Assembly (NCBI RefSeq): GCF_900114715.1
Contig: NZ_FOTY01000003.1
Coordinates: forward strand, 124,001 to 188,000
Length of the DNA stretch: 64,000 nucleotides
Source of the DNA: Salibacterium qingdaonense
Lineage (GTDB): Bacteria > Bacillota > Bacilli > Bacillales > Marinococcaceae
Direction: 5' to 3'
Shown here: one piece after another, positions 38,267 through 49,032 of the stretch
How the letters are laid out: each line of letters starts with the position of its first letter
Numbering within the stretch: the stretch's first letter is position 1
The notes under the pieces: generated by a model
Told to the model about the DNA's origin: nothing
Seen by the model: only the letters and a program-made list of their open reading frames with translations
The model's database searches: none
Made by a program: the position numbers and the translations under genes

Positions 38267-38345
38267 TCAACTTACAAAGGGAAGCTTTCATCAACTGGTG
38301 GTTTTACGGAGGCTTGCACCGGTAAATAAAGCGGGGGATGAAGTT

Positions 38346-40172
38346 TTGGCAGGTCTTATACCGGAAGAAACAATTACCGAAGTTCAACAGTCCCTTGATA
38401 TTGTTGATGTTGTCAGTGAACATCTTCAGCTGAAAAAGCAGGGAAAGCATTATATCGGCTTATGTCCGTTTCACGGGGAAAAAACACCGTCTTTTTCCGT
38501 TTCACCCGACAAACAGCTGTACCACTGCTTCGGGTGCGGGGCCGGTGGAAACGCGATAACGTTTGTGATGGAAATGGAAGGCCTTTCCTTCGCGGAGACG
38601 GTGAAGACCCTGGCTGATAAAAATGGGATTGCTGTTCCGGATGCTGCGTATGCTTCATCCGGTCCAGGAGAAACTGGTGAATCCATATCGCGTAGTGAAG
38701 GGCATGAACTGGCGGCCAGGTTTTATCATCATGTGTTAATGAATACCGAACAGGGTAAACAAGCATATGACTACCTTGAAGCACGGGGGATTACGGCAGA
38801 GTTAATGGAACGTTTCCAGCTTGGATTTTCCCCTGATCAGCCCGAAGTATTAAAAGGTCTGCTTGATAAACGTGGTTTTGATCTAGAGCAGATGGAGGAG
38901 CAGGGCCTTCTTTACCGGCAGGAATCCTCCGGGGAACTGCGGGACAGATTCCGCAACCGGATAATGTTTCCCATTCGTGATTTACGAGGACGGACAGTTG
39001 GTTTCGGCGGTAGAACACTCGGTGGAGCGGAACCGAAATATCTGAACAGCCCGGATTCGGCACTATTTCATAAAAATGAACTATTGTATGGGTTTGACGT
39101 GGCAAGGAAGGCTGTGCGCAGAGAGAATACCGCTGTACTGTTTGAAGGATATTCTGATGTTATCGCTGCGAACAAGGCAGGTGTTGATAACGGGCTGGCA
39201 TCGCTTGGAACTTCTTTGACTGACAGACAGGCTCAAATCATCCGCCGTAATACCGAACGTATTATTATCTGCTACGATGGAGATAATGCCGGGCAGGAAG
39301 CGGCCTGGAGAGCGGGTGAAGTTCTTGAAAAACAGGGGTTAAACGTGGAGGCGGCAATGCTTCCCGCCCAGACAGACCCCGATGACTATATCCAAATGCA
39401 TGGAATGGACCGTTTTCAAAAAGAAATTATCGAAACCGCTCTCCCTTTTATGAGCTTTAAAATCCAGGCTTTAAAGAAAGATAAAAATCTTCAGGATGAA
39501 GGAGATAAACTCCGTTATATCGAAGAAGTTTTAAAAGAAATGACTGCTCTTTCCCGGGCGGTCGAGCGTGACTTTTATCTAAGACAGCTGGCTGATGAAT
39601 TCTCGCTCTCTCTGGATGCACTGAAACAGGAACAATACCGGATTTATAAAGACAAGGGCGTAAAAAGGCACCCTGCTCCAACTGAAGAAGATCAGGAAAA
39701 AGAAGAGAAACGCCGGGGATTTGACCATTACTCCGGAGCGAGACTTCATCCTGCACATCATAACGCGGAGCGGTATCTTCTGGCTCACATGATGCGCGAC
39801 CGGGATGCCTGCATGGAAGTACAGGAAAAACTCGGCGGCGATTTTAATCTGGATCATCATGCTGCTCTTGCCGCTCATCTTTATGCCTACTACGGAGAGG
39901 GACACCAGGCCGAAACCGGATCTTTTATTAATCACCTCAGTGATCCGGAACTGATAAAGGAAGCATCGGAGATCGCAATGCTTGACATTACAGAACACAT
40001 GTCGGAAAATGAATTAGCTGACTATGTGGACAAGATTAAAAACTATCCAAAATGGGTAGAAATAGAACAAATACACCAAAAATTAAAAGAAGCAGAACGA
40101 AATCAGGATGTTGAACTGGCTGCTAAACTCGGAAATGAAATGATTAACATGAAAAAAGCCTTGAAAAAATAA
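38346..40172 (+). CDS. dnaG: DNA primase
   Basis: Primase making RNA primers for replication, 608 residues from the chosen start. The CHC2 zinc site is CPFHGEKTPS plus YHCFGCGAGG (about 40-65); TOPRIM motifs are LFEGYSDVIAA near 266 and ICYDGDNAGQEAA; a C-terminal DnaB-interacting domain closes the protein. I chose TTG 38346 (MAGLIPEETI), behind GCGGGGGATG, matching homologue starts. The open frame back to 38298 is probably not translated. rpoD follows, as in the classic macromolecular-synthesis operon. Confidence 0.95.
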   Translation: MAGLIPEETITEVQQSLDIVDVVSEHLQLKKQGKHYIGLCPFHGEKTPSFSVSPDKQLYHCFGCGAGGNAITFVMEMEGLSFAETVKTLADKNGIAVPDAAYASSGPGETGESISRSEGHELAARFYHHVLMNTEQGKQAYDYLEARGITAELMERFQLGFSPDQPEVLKGLLDKRGFDLEQMEEQGLLYRQESSGELRDRFRNRIMFPIRDLRGRTVGFGGRTLGGAEPKYLNSPDSALFHKNELLYGFDVARKAVRRENTAVLFEGYSDVIAANKAGVDNGLASLGTSLTDRQAQIIRRNTERIIICYDGDNAGQEAAWRAGEVLEKQGLNVEAAMLPAQTDPDDYIQMHGMDRFQKEIIETALPFMSFKIQALKKDKNLQDEGDKLRYIEEVLKEMTALSRAVERDFYLRQLADEFSLSLDALKQEQYRIYKDKGVKRHPAPTEEDQEKEEKRRGFDHYSGARLHPAHHNAERYLLAHMMRDRDACMEVQEKLGGDFNLDHHAALAAHLYAYYGEGHQAETGSFINHLSDPELIKEASEIAMLDITEHMSENELADYVDKIKNYPKWVEIEQIHQKLKEAERNQDVELAAKLGNEMINMKKALKK

Positions 40173-40303
40173 ACTCCTTAGAGTACGATAGGGAGTTATT
40201 TTGAATTTTTTCCGGCGAATTGCTGAGAATAAATACGGTATAGTTTCCGGACAGAAGTTCAAAAGCGAAACAGCGGTTTGAAGATTGGAAGGAGGGATCG
40301 AGA

Positions 40304-41422
40304 ATGGCTGAAAAACCAACGCGCCCGCTCGCGGAAGGTGAAATGTCGATCGATCAAGTGAAAGAACAGTTACTCGAAACCGGTAAAAAACGGGGAGTTC
40401 TCTCGTATGCTGAAATAACAGAAAAACTGGCGCCGTATGACCAGGATTCAGAGCAGATGGACGAGTTTTTTGAATACCTCGGAGAACAAGGAATCGATCT
40501 GCTTAATGAAGGGGAAGAAGTCCCCAGTATGGAACAGGTGGAAAAAGAAGAAGAAGAGCTCGATTTAAATGATCTCAGCGTACCCCCGGGTATTAAAATT
40601 AATGATCCTGTCCGTATGTATTTGAAAGAAATCGGCCGGGTCCCTCTTCTTTCCGCACAGGAAGAAATCACGTACGCCAAACAGATTGAAGAAGGCGATG
40701 ATGAAGCGAAACGCCGCCTTGCTGAAGCGAACCTCCGTCTCGTTGTCTCCATTGCCAAGCGTTACGTCGGCCGCGGCATGCTCTTTCTTGACCTTATTCA
40801 GGAAGGAAATATGGGGCTTATTAAAGCCGTTGAAAAGTTTGATTACGACAAAGGGTTTAAATTCAGTACGTATGCGACGTGGTGGATACGCCAGGCTATT
40901 ACCAGGGCTATTGCCGATCAGGCGAGAACCATTCGTATCCCCGTTCATATGGTGGAAACAATCAATAAACTAATCAGAGTCCAGCGCCAGCTCCTTCAGG
41001 ACCTTGGACGCGAGCCCACACCGGAAGAAGTTTCCAAAGAAATGGATTTGACTCCGGATAAGGTACGGGAGATTCTAAAAATCGCGCAGGAACCTGTATC
41101 CCTTGAAACACCGATTGGCGAAGAAGATGATTCCCACCTCGGAGACTTCATTGAGGATCAGGAAGCAACAGCACCATCAGACGCGGCAGCGTATGAACTG
41201 CTCAAAGAACAGCTTGAAGATGTGCTGGATACGTTGACAGATAGAGAAGAAAACGTACTTCGGCTCCGCTTCGGTCTGGATGACGGAAGAACCCGAACAC
41301 TGGAAGAAGTTGGGAAAGTTTTCGGTGTCACAAGAGAGCGGATCCGTCAAATCGAGGCCAAAGCACTCCGCAAACTGCGTCATCCAAGCAGAAGCAAACG
41401 TCTCAAAGACTTTCTCGATTAA
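40304..41422 (+). CDS. rpoD: RNA polymerase primary sigma factor SigA
   Basis: Housekeeping sigma factor, 372 residues. A short acidic region 1.1 is followed by conserved regions 1.2-2.4 ([50 protein letters not shown]), region 3 ([10 protein letters not shown]) and region 4 with the recognition helix in [35 protein letters not shown] precedes the ATG. It lies 130 bases after dnaG, so it may also have its own promoter. Confidence 0.98.
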   Translation: MAEKPTRPLAEGEMSIDQVKEQLLETGKKRGVLSYAEITEKLAPYDQDSEQMDEFFEYLGEQGIDLLNEGEEVPSMEQVEKEEEELDLNDLSVPPGIKINDPVRMYLKEIGRVPLLSAQEEITYAKQIEEGDDEAKRRLAEANLRLVVSIAKRYVGRGMLFLDLIQEGNMGLIKAVEKFDYDKGFKFSTYATWWIRQAITRAIADQARTIRIPVHMVETINKLIRVQRQLLQDLGREPTPEEVSKEMDLTPDKVREILKIAQEPVSLETPIGEEDDSHLGDFIEDQEATAPSDAAAYELLKEQLEDVLDTLTDREENVLRLRFGLDDGRTRTLEEVGKVFGVTRERIRQIEAKALRKLRHPSRSKRLKDFLD

Positions 41423-41435
41423 ATGGAAACAGCAC

Positions 41436-41469
41436 GATTGCCTCTCCATCCGCCAAGGGGCAATCTTTT
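41436..41469 (+). terminator. Probable rpoD terminator
   Basis: GATTGCC and GGCAATC form a 7-bp stem with a 16-base loop, followed by TTTT, just after the rpoD stop. Confidence 0.6.
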
Positions 41470-41529
41470 CCTGTTTCAGGAAGAATACGGCGTGTGGGAA
41501 CTTCTGCGTCCGGACAGAGGGGAATTCGC

Positions 41530-42084
41530 ATGGATGAATACAGAAGAGATATTTTAATAAAAGAAATAAAATACTGGAAGGCGAATCAACTGCTGCCGGA
41601 TGATTACTGCAATTTTCTGCTGATGCTTTATTCAGAAGGGGAAGAGGCTGAAGCGATAAGCGGTGAATCCCCGCCTTTTTCCGCCTCCCGCCCCCCGCAA
41701 AAGCGGTTTATTGTTATGCTTTGTTTGGCTGTGGCGGCAGTGGTTTTAACATTTATTGTTATCCATTTTACTTCTTTTTCCCTTCTATTGCAAACGCTCT
41801 CGCATCTGGTGCTTGCTGCCTTTGTCTTTGGTATGGCTGTGTATGCCCGGAAACAGGATGGTATGCTGTTCCACCTTCTTATCTCAGCAGGTGCTGTTAT
41901 TTTTTTTACGGGCAGTACAACAAGCGTGATGCGTTTTGAAGAAAGCAATGTGCTTCTTTATGTGACGATTCTTTTAAACTGCTCCATTTGGTTTGCTGCC
42001 GGTTATTACCGGAAGCTTCCCTATCTTTTATGGGCGGGGGGAGCAGGTGTGCTTCTCACCAGCCTGTTTATTTTTATTTTGTAA
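41530..42084 (+). CDS. Hypothetical multi-pass membrane protein
   Basis: 184 residues. A soluble N-terminus (about 1-55; DEYRRDILIKEIKYWKANQLLP) is followed by about five hydrophobic segments to the end. The start resembles membrane proteins with a helical N-terminal DUF2157-type region, but I am not certain of a family. ATG 41530 follows ACAGAGGGGAATTCGC. It lies between rpoD and cccA, where B. subtilis has no equivalent that I recall. The frame uses codons like its neighbours. Confidence 0.7.
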   Translation: MDEYRRDILIKEIKYWKANQLLPDDYCNFLLMLYSEGEEAEAISGESPPFSASRPPQKRFIVMLCLAVAAVVLTFIVIHFTSFSLLLQTLSHLVLAAFVFGMAVYARKQDGMLFHLLISAGAVIFFTGSTTSVMRFEESNVLLYVTILLNCSIWFAAGYYRKLPYLLWAGGAGVLLTSLFIFIL

Positions 42085-42230
42085 ACACCGGGGATAAGAG
42101 AACACAGTGTGACAAAAACTATAAAAGTGCGCGTAGAGACTTTTCTTGGCAGGAATAATAAAGTAAAATGAAAAGGAATGCATACTTGTAAGAGTACAGT
42201 ATATGTACATAGGCTAAAGGGGGAAAGGTT

Positions 42231-42587
42231 ATGAAAGGAAAGCCTCTCATTCCGTTTTTTCTAATCGCGGTTGCTGGTCTTGTTCTGACAGTGGGGCTGT
42301 CCCTTGTTGGTGTCAATCAGCAGGCAAATGAAGGAGAAGAGGAATCGCAGTTGGATCCGGTTGCACGCGGGGAGCAGGTCGTGAACGAAAACTGCATCAG
42401 CTGTCACGGCGAAAACCTGGAGGGTGGCAGCGGCCCTAATATTTCAAACGTTGGAAATGACATGTCGGCTGAAGAAATAGCTGACATTGCACAAAACGGC
42501 GTCGGGGACATGCCTCCTGGTGTAGTTTCATCGGCGGAAGACGCGCAGGCGGTAGCCGAATATTTGCTTTCGCTGTCTGAAGAATAA
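42231..42587 (+). CDS. cccA: Cytochrome c-550 (CccA-type)
   Basis: Membrane-anchored c-type cytochrome, 118 residues. An N-terminal signal anchor (about 6-27) precedes an acidic linker and the haem domain with CISCH and the axial methionine in DMPPG. It carries electrons outside the membrane toward the cytochrome c oxidase. The surface is strongly acidic. AAAGGGGGAAAGGTT precedes the ATG. B. subtilis also has cccA between sigA and trmK. Confidence 0.94.
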   Translation: MKGKPLIPFFLIAVAGLVLTVGLSLVGVNQQANEGEEESQLDPVARGEQVVNENCISCHGENLEGGSGPNISNVGNDMSAEEIADIAQNGVGDMPPGVVSSAEDAQAVAEYLLSLSEE

Positions 42588-42617
42588 AGAAGGAGGAGGA
42601 CAACTCCTCCTTCTTTT
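42588..42617 (+). terminator. cccA terminator
   Basis: AGAAGGAGGA and TCCTCCTTCT pair around a 6-base loop, followed by TTT. It separates cccA from trmK. Confidence 0.8.
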
Positions 42618-42646
42618 GCCATGTAAAGAGAGGAATCCATGAAATC

Positions 42647-43378
42647 ATGAACCATGATAATGTAACGAAAAGACTGCGGGCTGTGGCCGGACATATACGG
42701 AAAGGTTCTGTAATTGCTGATATTGGAACGGATCACGGTGCCATTCCTATTTTCGCTGTCAAACACAATGCGGCCGCTTCTGCAGTAGCTGCCGATGTGA
42801 ATGAGGGGCCGCTTGCTGCTGCCCGTGCCAACATAATAGAAGAGGGGCTGGAGAACCGGATACAGGTACGCTCTGGAAACGGTCTTCACGCCCTGCACAA
42901 AGAGGATGACGTGGATACGATTGTCATATCCGGTATGGGAGGGATATTAATCTCAACCATATTAGAAGAGGGCAGTATGCTGCTGAGCGGTGTGGAACAC
43001 CTTATTCTTCAGCCGAATGTAGGTGCTGGGGAAATCCGCCGGTGGTTACGCGCAAATGGATGGAAACTTGAATCCGAGGAAATCATCGAAGAAAACACCC
43101 GTATCTACGAAATTCTGACCGCTGTTCCGGGTGAACCTGATATTCCCTACAGCGATGCACCCTTTGTGCAGGAAACGGAGCTGTTATTCGGCCCTTTCTT
43201 AATGAAGGAACACAATGATACTTTTATAAAGAAATGGACGAGGGAAAAAGAAGAATGGGAACGAGTGCTGCGACAGCTGAAAAAGGCGGAACAGCCGGAG
43301 CAGGTGGAAGATAAAAAGCAGGAACTCAGAAGAAAAATCCGAATGGCAGAGGAGGTCCTTCCCCATGAAACCAGCTGA
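42647..43378 (+). CDS. trmK: tRNA (adenine-22-N1)-methyltransferase TrmK
   Basis: SAM-dependent enzyme making m1A22 in tRNA, 243 residues. The Rossmann motif is VIADIGTDHGAIPIF; VISGMGGILI and LQPNVGAGEIRRWL are TrmK signatures; a C-terminal helical arm (about 185-243) is Glu/Lys-rich. It overlaps yqfO by 14 bases, the standard B. subtilis pairing (yqfN-yqfO). Confidence 0.94.
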   Translation: MNHDNVTKRLRAVAGHIRKGSVIADIGTDHGAIPIFAVKHNAAASAVAADVNEGPLAAARANIIEEGLENRIQVRSGNGLHALHKEDDVDTIVISGMGGILISTILEEGSMLLSGVEHLILQPNVGAGEIRRWLRANGWKLESEEIIEENTRIYEILTAVPGEPDIPYSDAPFVQETELLFGPFLMKEHNDTFIKKWTREKEEWERVLRQLKKAEQPEQVEDKKQELRRKIRMAEEVLPHETS

Positions 43379-44483
43379 CGGACGAACGATTATAGAAGCT
43401 TTTGAAACGTGGGCTCCGCGCTCTCTTGCAGTGGAAAAAGATAACGTCGGCTTAATGGTCGGTACGTTGAACAAGCCGGTGCACCGGGTTCTTACCACCC
43501 TGGACGTCTCCATGGAAGTAGTAGAGGAAGCGGTGGAAAAAGACATAGACTTAATTATAGCCCACCATCCTTTGATTTTTAAACCGCTGGCATCACTTGA
43601 AACGTCCGGCAAAAAAGGATCCATTATTGAGAAATGCATCAAGCACGATATCGCCGTGTACGCTGCCCACACGAACCTTGATATCGCAGACGGCGGGGTT
43701 AATGATATGCTCACTGAGGCTCTTGGCCTGGGAGAAACAGAAGTGCTCGTTCCCACGACAGAAATCCCTTTGAAAAAAATAACTGCTTTTGTGCCGGAAG
43801 GACATGTGGAAACTGTCCGTTCTGCTCTTGGAGATGCAGGAGCCGGACACATTGGGGATTACAGCCACTGTACATTTGCAGCAGATGGAACAGGCACCTT
43901 CATTCCGGGAGACAATACTGATCCGTATCTTGGCACCCGCGGGAAAATGGAGTTTGCAGCAGAAACACGAATGGAGACCGTTGTGCCGGAGACACTGCTG
44001 CCAGAAGTCACGAAAGCTCTGGAGAATGCTCATCCGTATGAGGAGCCGGCATATGATGTATACCCACTCGATATGGAAGGAGAGATAAAGGGGCTTGGCA
44101 GAACCGGTTATCTTCCCGAACCTCTTTCCTACGAATCGTTTATCCAGCTTGTAAAATCAACTTTCGGAGTAAAGCATGTCCGCACAGCCGGTACAGAACC
44201 AAAGGAAGTACGAAAAGTGGCAGTGTTGGGAGGAGACGGCAATAAGTTCTGGAGTCATGCTCTTCACAGCGGTGCGGATGTGTATATCACCGGTGATCTT
44301 TACTTTCATACCGCGCAGGATGCGGCTATGGAGGGACTGAACACCATAGATCCGGGACACCATATCGAACAGATTATGAAAGAAGGAGTCAAACGTAAAA
44401 TGGAAACCCTGATCGACGTCTCCGCATGTGATCTCACATTTTACGCCTCCACCATCTCCACGGAACCATTTACATTCCGTTGA
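43365..44483 (+). CDS. yqfO: NIF3-like metal protein YqfO
   Basis: Nif3/GTP cyclohydrolase I type 2 family, 372 residues. It has the dinuclear-metal core motifs IAHHPLIFK, AAHTNLDIA and GDLYFHTAQDA plus the inserted PII-like domain (about 135-235) present in YqfO. The biochemical role is unsettled. GAGGAGGTCCTTCCCC precedes the ATG. A strong bidirectional terminator separates it from ispH. Confidence 0.93.
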   Translation: MKPADGRTIIEAFETWAPRSLAVEKDNVGLMVGTLNKPVHRVLTTLDVSMEVVEEAVEKDIDLIIAHHPLIFKPLASLETSGKKGSIIEKCIKHDIAVYAAHTNLDIADGGVNDMLTEALGLGETEVLVPTTEIPLKKITAFVPEGHVETVRSALGDAGAGHIGDYSHCTFAADGTGTFIPGDNTDPYLGTRGKMEFAAETRMETVVPETLLPEVTKALENAHPYEEPAYDVYPLDMEGEIKGLGRTGYLPEPLSYESFIQLVKSTFGVKHVRTAGTEPKEVRKVAVLGGDGNKFWSHALHSGADVYITGDLYFHTAQDAAMEGLNTIDPGHHIEQIMKEGVKRKMETLIDVSACDLTFYASTISTEPFTFR

Positions 44484-44489
44484 AAAAGG

Positions 44490-44527
44490 AAAAAGACCGG
44501 CTCTGAACAAAGAGAGCCGGTCTTTTT
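44490..44527. terminator. Bidirectional terminator between yqfO and ispH
   Basis: AAAAAGACCGGCTCT and AGAGCCGGTCTTTTT are perfectly complementary around a short loop, with T-runs in either direction. The two genes converge on it. Confidence 0.9.
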
Positions 44528-44530
44528 ACA

Positions 44531-45478
44531 TTATTTTGCTTTGGTTTTTACTTTCGGAAGGATTCTTGATGTTTCTACTTTATTTTCGGTATTCCATGTG
44601 GATGGGTCGTTTTCGTCGTACTGCTTCAGAAAATCGATGACTTCTTTGGTGATCGGGGTCGGCGTGGATGCGCCGGCGGTCACAGCGATTGTCTCGATTC
44701 CCTGCAGCCATGCGAGATTAAGCTCGGTAATATCGGCAATCCGTCGGGCCGGTGTTCCTGCGTTACTCTCGGAAACCTGGGCAAGCCGGTTCGAGTTATT
44801 ACTTTTAGGATCGCCGACAACAAGCATCAGATCAGCATCTCCGGCCTGTTCCGAGACAGCTTCCTGGCGCACCTGGGTGGCCTTGCAGATTTCATTGTTA
44901 ATTTCAGCGGTTGGAAAACGTTCCAGCGCTGCGTTCATGATATCAGATACATCCCACTGGCTCATGGTCGTCTGATTGGTGATGGTGATATTTTCAGTCG
45001 GAATCTCAAGTTCCTCGATATCTTCCTTGGTTTCCACCAGATGAACGATATCAGGACCCATGCCTACTGCACCTTCCGGCTCGGGATGACCCTTTTTCCC
45101 AATGTAGATGACATGATAGCCCGCATCTCTATTGCTGGTTATTAATTCATGGGTGCGGGTTACATCCGGGCAGGTTGCGTCCACGGTGGTAAGTCCTTTT
45201 TCTTCTGCGAGTTCGCGGACTTCCGGGGAGACGCCGTGAGCAGTGAAAATGACGGTGCCTTTTTCCACCTCTCTCAGTATTTCAAGACGGTTGGGCCCGT
45301 CCAGAGAGATGATACCTTCCTCATCAAACGCTTCGGTCACATGTGTATTATGAACGATCATTCCCAGAATATAAATGGGGCGCGGCAGATCTACACTTTG
45401 GGCAGCTTGTTTTGCGATAACCATTGCATCCACTACACCGTAGCAGTATCCCCTCGGGGCGACCTTAATTACTTCCAT
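44531..45478 (-). CDS. ispH: 4-hydroxy-3-methylbut-2-enyl diphosphate reductase IspH
   Basis: Last enzyme of the MEP isoprenoid pathway, an iron-sulfur protein, 315 residues. The three cluster cysteines are in [14 protein letters not shown] and [15 protein letters not shown] and TAHGVS are also conserved. ATG 45478 ([14 protein letters not shown]) follows AGAGGAGGCTGTT; the open frame to 45634 is non-coding. The other late MEP enzyme, ispG, is also in this window, as in B. subtilis (yqfP and yqfY). Confidence 0.96.
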   Translation of the reverse strand: MEVIKVAPRGYCYGVVDAMVIAKQAAQSVDLPRPIYILGMIVHNTHVTEAFDEEGIISLDGPNRLEILREVEKGTVIFTAHGVSPEVRELAEEKGLTTVDATCPDVTRTHELITSNRDAGYHVIYIGKKGHPEPEGAVGMGPDIVHLVETKEDIEELEIPTENITITNQTTMSQWDVSDIMNAALERFPTAEINNEICKATQVRQEAVSEQAGDADLMLVVGDPKSNNSNRLAQVSESNAGTPARRIADITELNLAWLQGIETIAVTAGASTPTPITKEVIDFLKQYDENDPSTWNTENKVETSRILPKVKTKAK

Positions 45479-45575
45479 AACAGCCTCCTCTGAAACTGAT
45501 TCTATTTCATCCATATTTTCAATCTTTGTTAACATACTCCATACCACATCATCATTGCATGGGTACACTGTCATC

Positions 45576-45604
45576 ATTATACTATCTATCAAGTTGAATG
45601 TAAA
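45576..45604 (-). promoter_or_regulatory. Probable sigma-A promoter of ispH
   Basis: On the minus strand TTTACA (45599-45604) and TATAAT (45576-45581) are 17 bases apart, about 100 bases before the ispH start. Confidence 0.7.
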
Positions 45605-45626
45605 AGAGGAGGCAGTTCCGGATTTG

Positions 45627-46019
45627 TTACACATAAAGTTTCGGAGGAGGAGTCATTTCTTTTTCCTCTTCTTCCTCTCTACCCCGGTCGTGATCTAATT
45701 CGTAAGGGAATTCTGATGTTTTTGACGGTGCTGGTGATCCGGTGGAAGCAGGTGCTGCAGACAACATTTTTAGAAAGAAAGGAAGCTGCTTTACGAGTGG
45801 GTAATACTGCTTAATATACGGTGCAGCTGTCTGCGCAAGACGAAGCGCCTGCTGAACCCGTGGCAGAAGAGTCTCCAGTGCCGGCATTGTTTGCGTGAAC
45901 TGCCGGGGCACAGCACTCGGAGCTCCTCCGGCATATGGATAACGATGCGGAGGAGGTGGAGGAGCAGGCGGGTGGTGCGTTAACGGTGCATGTGAATACT
46001 CATGAAAAAAATCTGGCAT
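45627..46019 (-). CDS. yqfQ: YqfQ/VrrA family protein
   Basis: 130 residues. A His/Pro-rich N-terminus ([18 protein letters not shown]) is followed by a helical core ([31 protein letters not shown]...) typical of the YqfQ/VrrA family, then an acidic low-complexity tail. VrrA of B. anthracis is known for variable repeats in its gene; function unknown. Start ATG 46019 follows GAAAGGATGAACAGT. It lies between ispH and cshB as in B. subtilis. Confidence 0.82.
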   Translation of the reverse strand: MPDFFHEYSHAPLTHHPPAPPPPPHRYPYAGGAPSAVPRQFTQTMPALETLLPRVQQALRLAQTAAPYIKQYYPLVKQLPFFLKMLSAAPASTGSPAPSKTSEFPYELDHDRGREEEEEKEMTPPPKLYV

Positions 46020-46156
46020 ACTGTTCATCCTTTCTATTATTGAACGGAAAGCTGCGGCTGTGTTTTTGCCCTGTTTATGATAAAATATGAAGGCACAAAG
46101 ACAGTTGTGCAAAAGAAGAAACGAAGAACATTTTGTACCATGGAAGGCGGTTAGAC

Positions 46157-47443
46157 ATGAAAGGATTTAAAAGGTTTGAACTGCCTCCGTTTCTATTGGA
46201 GGCGCTTGAAAAACAGCATATCCATCAGCCGGCCGATATTCAGGAAAGGCTGATCCCGGCTGTTTTGAATAAAAGGGACGTCATAGGACAATCCCAGACA
46301 GGAACGGGGAAGACACTGGCATTTCTGCTCCCGGTTGCCGCCCGTATCGATCCGGAAAAACATCATGTACAGGCCGTCATTCTCGCTCCGACAAGGGAAC
46401 TGGCCTCTCAGCTTCATCAGGAACTCAAGAAACTGCTGGAGGTTGGAGAAGGCAGTCGTATTTCCGCCAAAACACTTATCGGAGGGACGGACCGCCAGAA
46501 AACGGTAGAACAGTTTCAGCAGCCGCCTCATATCGTGACTGCGACGCCAGGACGGCTGAAAGATATGACAGACAGCGGTGTGTTGGATGTCAGTAAAGCG
46601 GAAATGCTTGTCGTAGATGAAGCCGACCAGATGCTCGACATGGGATTTATTGAAGAAATCGATCCGGTAGCTTCTAAAATGCCGGAGACGCTGCAGATGT
46701 TGGTGTTTTCCGCCACTATTCCGGAGGCACTGCAGCCGTTTCTGAAAAAATATATGAGTTCGCCCCGGCATGTGCATGTTCGTCCGGAAGAAGCGTCACC
46801 GGCTGTCATCGATCATTACTTCATCCCGATCAGACATCGAAACAGGACGGAGCTCACGATTGAGCTCGCTCTCAGGCTTCAGCCTTATTTTGCGATTATA
46901 TTCACTTCCACGAAAGAAGAAGCGGATGAAATGGCTGAAGCAATGAGCATGAAGGGCATTCATGCGGACACACTGCACGGCGATATCAGCCCGCGCCGAC
47001 GTAAACAGGTGATGCGCAATATCGATAAGCTCGACGTGCAATATCTGGTAGCAACAGACCTGGCCGCAAGAGGAATGGATATTGAAGGAGTTTCCCACAT
47101 TATTAATCATTCTCTTCCGAAAGAACTCGGATACTACGTGCACCGGGCAGGCCGGACCGGACGCGCCGGGGCGGACGGAGAAGTGTACACGCTCATAGAT
47201 GAACAGTCCGAATATCCCCGCGTCTCGAAATTACAGGATCAGAGCACCCCGTGTACCTTTATTGATTTTAAAAAAGGAGAATTCACCCTGCTCGACAATC
47301 CATTGAAAAAGGCTGCAAAAAAGAAAAACAAGTCGTCAGACACAGATGCTGCGGTGAAGAAACCGAAAAAAGTGAAACCAGGGTACAAAAAGAAAGCCGC
47401 ACAGCAGCCTGCGGGCAGACAAAATAAAAAACGCAGAAAATAA
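46157..47443 (+). CDS. cshB: DEAD-box RNA helicase CshB
   Basis: ATP-dependent RNA helicase, 428 residues, of the cold-shock CshB type. Q motif region [14 protein letters not shown], Walker [36 protein letters not shown], and the C-terminal domain motif [13 protein letters not shown] are complete. A basic tail rich in Lys/Arg closes the protein. ATG 46157 follows GGAAGGCGG. nfo follows closely, as in B. subtilis (yqfR-yqfS). Confidence 0.93.
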   Translation: MKGFKRFELPPFLLEALEKQHIHQPADIQERLIPAVLNKRDVIGQSQTGTGKTLAFLLPVAARIDPEKHHVQAVILAPTRELASQLHQELKKLLEVGEGSRISAKTLIGGTDRQKTVEQFQQPPHIVTATPGRLKDMTDSGVLDVSKAEMLVVDEADQMLDMGFIEEIDPVASKMPETLQMLVFSATIPEALQPFLKKYMSSPRHVHVRPEEASPAVIDHYFIPIRHRNRTELTIELALRLQPYFAIIFTSTKEEADEMAEAMSMKGIHADTLHGDISPRRRKQVMRNIDKLDVQYLVATDLAARGMDIEGVSHIINHSLPKELGYYVHRAGRTGRAGADGEVYTLIDEQSEYPRVSKLQDQSTPCTFIDFKKGEFTLLDNPLKKAAKKKNKSSDTDAAVKKPKKVKPGYKKKAAQQPAGRQNKKRRK

Positions 47444-47457
47444 GGAGGACAATCACG

Positions 47458-48348
47458 GTGTTACTAGGATCCCACGTTTCCATGAATGGAAAGAAGATGC
47501 TTCTCGGATCAAGTGAAGAAGCATATTCCTACAATGCTTCGGCCATGATGATTTATACTGGTGCCCCGCAGAATACGCGTAGAAAAGCAATTGAGGATTT
47601 AAACATTGAAAAAGGCAGGGAGCACATGGCCGAACACGGCATTAAAGAGGTTGTCGTACATGCTCCCTACATCATAAATATAGCCAATACCACTAAGCCG
47701 GAGACCTTTCAGCTGGGTGTGGACTTTTTACGATCGGAGATAGAACGGACAGAAGCGATTGGGGCAGCACAGATTGTGCTTCATCCTGGATCCCATGTCG
47801 GAGAAGGGGCGGATAAAGGAATCGCAAAAATCATTGAGGGATTGAATGAAGTAATTGACCCTTCCCAGAATGTTCAGATTGCGCTGGAGACAATGGCTGG
47901 TAAAGGTTCTGAATGCGGTCGTACATTTGAAGAACTGGCGGCGATTATAGACGGAGTAACGCATAATGAAAAGTTATCCGTCTGCTTTGACACTTGTCAC
48001 ACCCATGATGCCGGTTATGACATTGTTCATGATTTCGACGGTGTATTGACATCGTTTGATAAACATATCGGTATGGACCGGCTTAAAGTGCTGCATGTGA
48101 ACGACAGTAAAAATGAAAAAGGGGCAGCTAAAGACCGTCACGAAAACATAGGTTTTGGCTATATCGGTTTTGAAGCACTGAAAGATATCGTGCACCATTC
48201 CGAGTTCGACAGCATTCCAAAAATACTGGAAACACCATATGTCGGCACCGACAAGAAAAATAAAAAGCCGCCTTATAAGCACGAGATTGAAATGCTCACT
48301 GCGAAATCGTTTAACGAAACGATGAAAGATGAACTTCTTTCACAGTAA
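47458..48348 (+). CDS. nfo: Endonuclease IV (AP endonuclease)
   Basis: Zinc-dependent AP endonuclease for base-excision repair, 296 residues. The N-terminal [47 protein letters not shown] and [22 protein letters not shown] are family hallmarks and hold the zinc ligands. The start is GTG 47458 behind AAGGAGGACAATCACG. In spore formers it repairs AP sites during spore outgrowth (family knowledge). Confidence 0.97.
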   Translation: MLLGSHVSMNGKKMLLGSSEEAYSYNASAMMIYTGAPQNTRRKAIEDLNIEKGREHMAEHGIKEVVVHAPYIINIANTTKPETFQLGVDFLRSEIERTEAIGAAQIVLHPGSHVGEGADKGIAKIIEGLNEVIDPSQNVQIALETMAGKGSECGRTFEELAAIIDGVTHNEKLSVCFDTCHTHDAGYDIVHDFDGVLTSFDKHIGMDRLKVLHVNDSKNEKGAAKDRHENIGFGYIGFEALKDIVHHSEFDSIPKILETPYVGTDKKNKKPPYKHEIEMLTAKSFNETMKDELLSQ

Positions 48349-48373
48349 GCACAAAGAGCCATGGCGTCCCTCC

Positions 48374-48423
48374 CTCCCGATAAGGAATACCCTTCCTGTT
48401 GGGAGCTTTTTTTATCAAAAATC
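48374..48423 (+). terminator. Probable nfo terminator
   Basis: CTCCC pairs with GGGAG, with an inner AAGG/CCTT stem, followed by C and seven T. An internal loop weakens the stem. The remaining bases to 48524 hold nothing else I can name. Confidence 0.5.
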
Positions 48424-48523
48424 ACATCTGTCAGCCCTCTAAAAAAGAGGGGCACCGGGCAGCTGCTGTTGTGCTGTTTGTAGATAGGACTTTTACTGAT
48501 TGTACGAAAAATACAACGGTGTT

Positions 48524-48781
48524 TTACGTCATATACTGATGATAAAGCTGTTTCACGGCCTGAAAGGTTTCAGGTGAAACATTCTTTTGAATGGCGTTGA
48601 AAACAGGCTGGTGGGTTGATGCATCATCGATACTCCATGAATGAGTCTGAACAACATGAAGGATGACGGCCGCCTCTTCGGGCATCATAGGGACACCAAA
48701 CACACGTGCATATTGAAGAATGTCTTCAGGCCGCATTTCAGCTATTTTATACTTGATCCACTGTTCTTTGAAAGCATTCAT
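48524..48781 (-). CDS. DUF2624-like small protein (YqfT position)
   Basis: 85-residue helical protein starting MNAFKEQWIKYKIAEMRPEDILQYA and ending in VKQLYHQYMT. Length, the MRPEDILQYARVFGVP segment and its place after nfo fit the YqfT/DUF2624 family; function unknown. AGGAAGGATGTAAAAC precedes the ATG. Confidence 0.72.
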   Translation of the reverse strand: MNAFKEQWIKYKIAEMRPEDILQYARVFGVPMMPEEAAVILHVVQTHSWSIDDASTHQPVFNAIQKNVSPETFQAVKQLYHQYMT

Positions 48782-49032
48782 GTTTTACATCCTTCCTGCA
48801 TAAAATCTGATAAAGAACTGCTTTTATATCTATGCAGAATTCCCGTAAATGTCACCCTGTAAGTGAATTTTCCATGGAAGCAGAAATATTGCGATGAATG
48901 CATTAGAAAAAAATGACCAAAAAATGTAGCAATTATTGAAAATTTTAGTATAATTGAAAACAGGATAAAAAATGGCGGGGCACCAGGGGAAGCATATGTG
49001 GTATGGAACTGGTTTAATCAAGGAGGGGTACC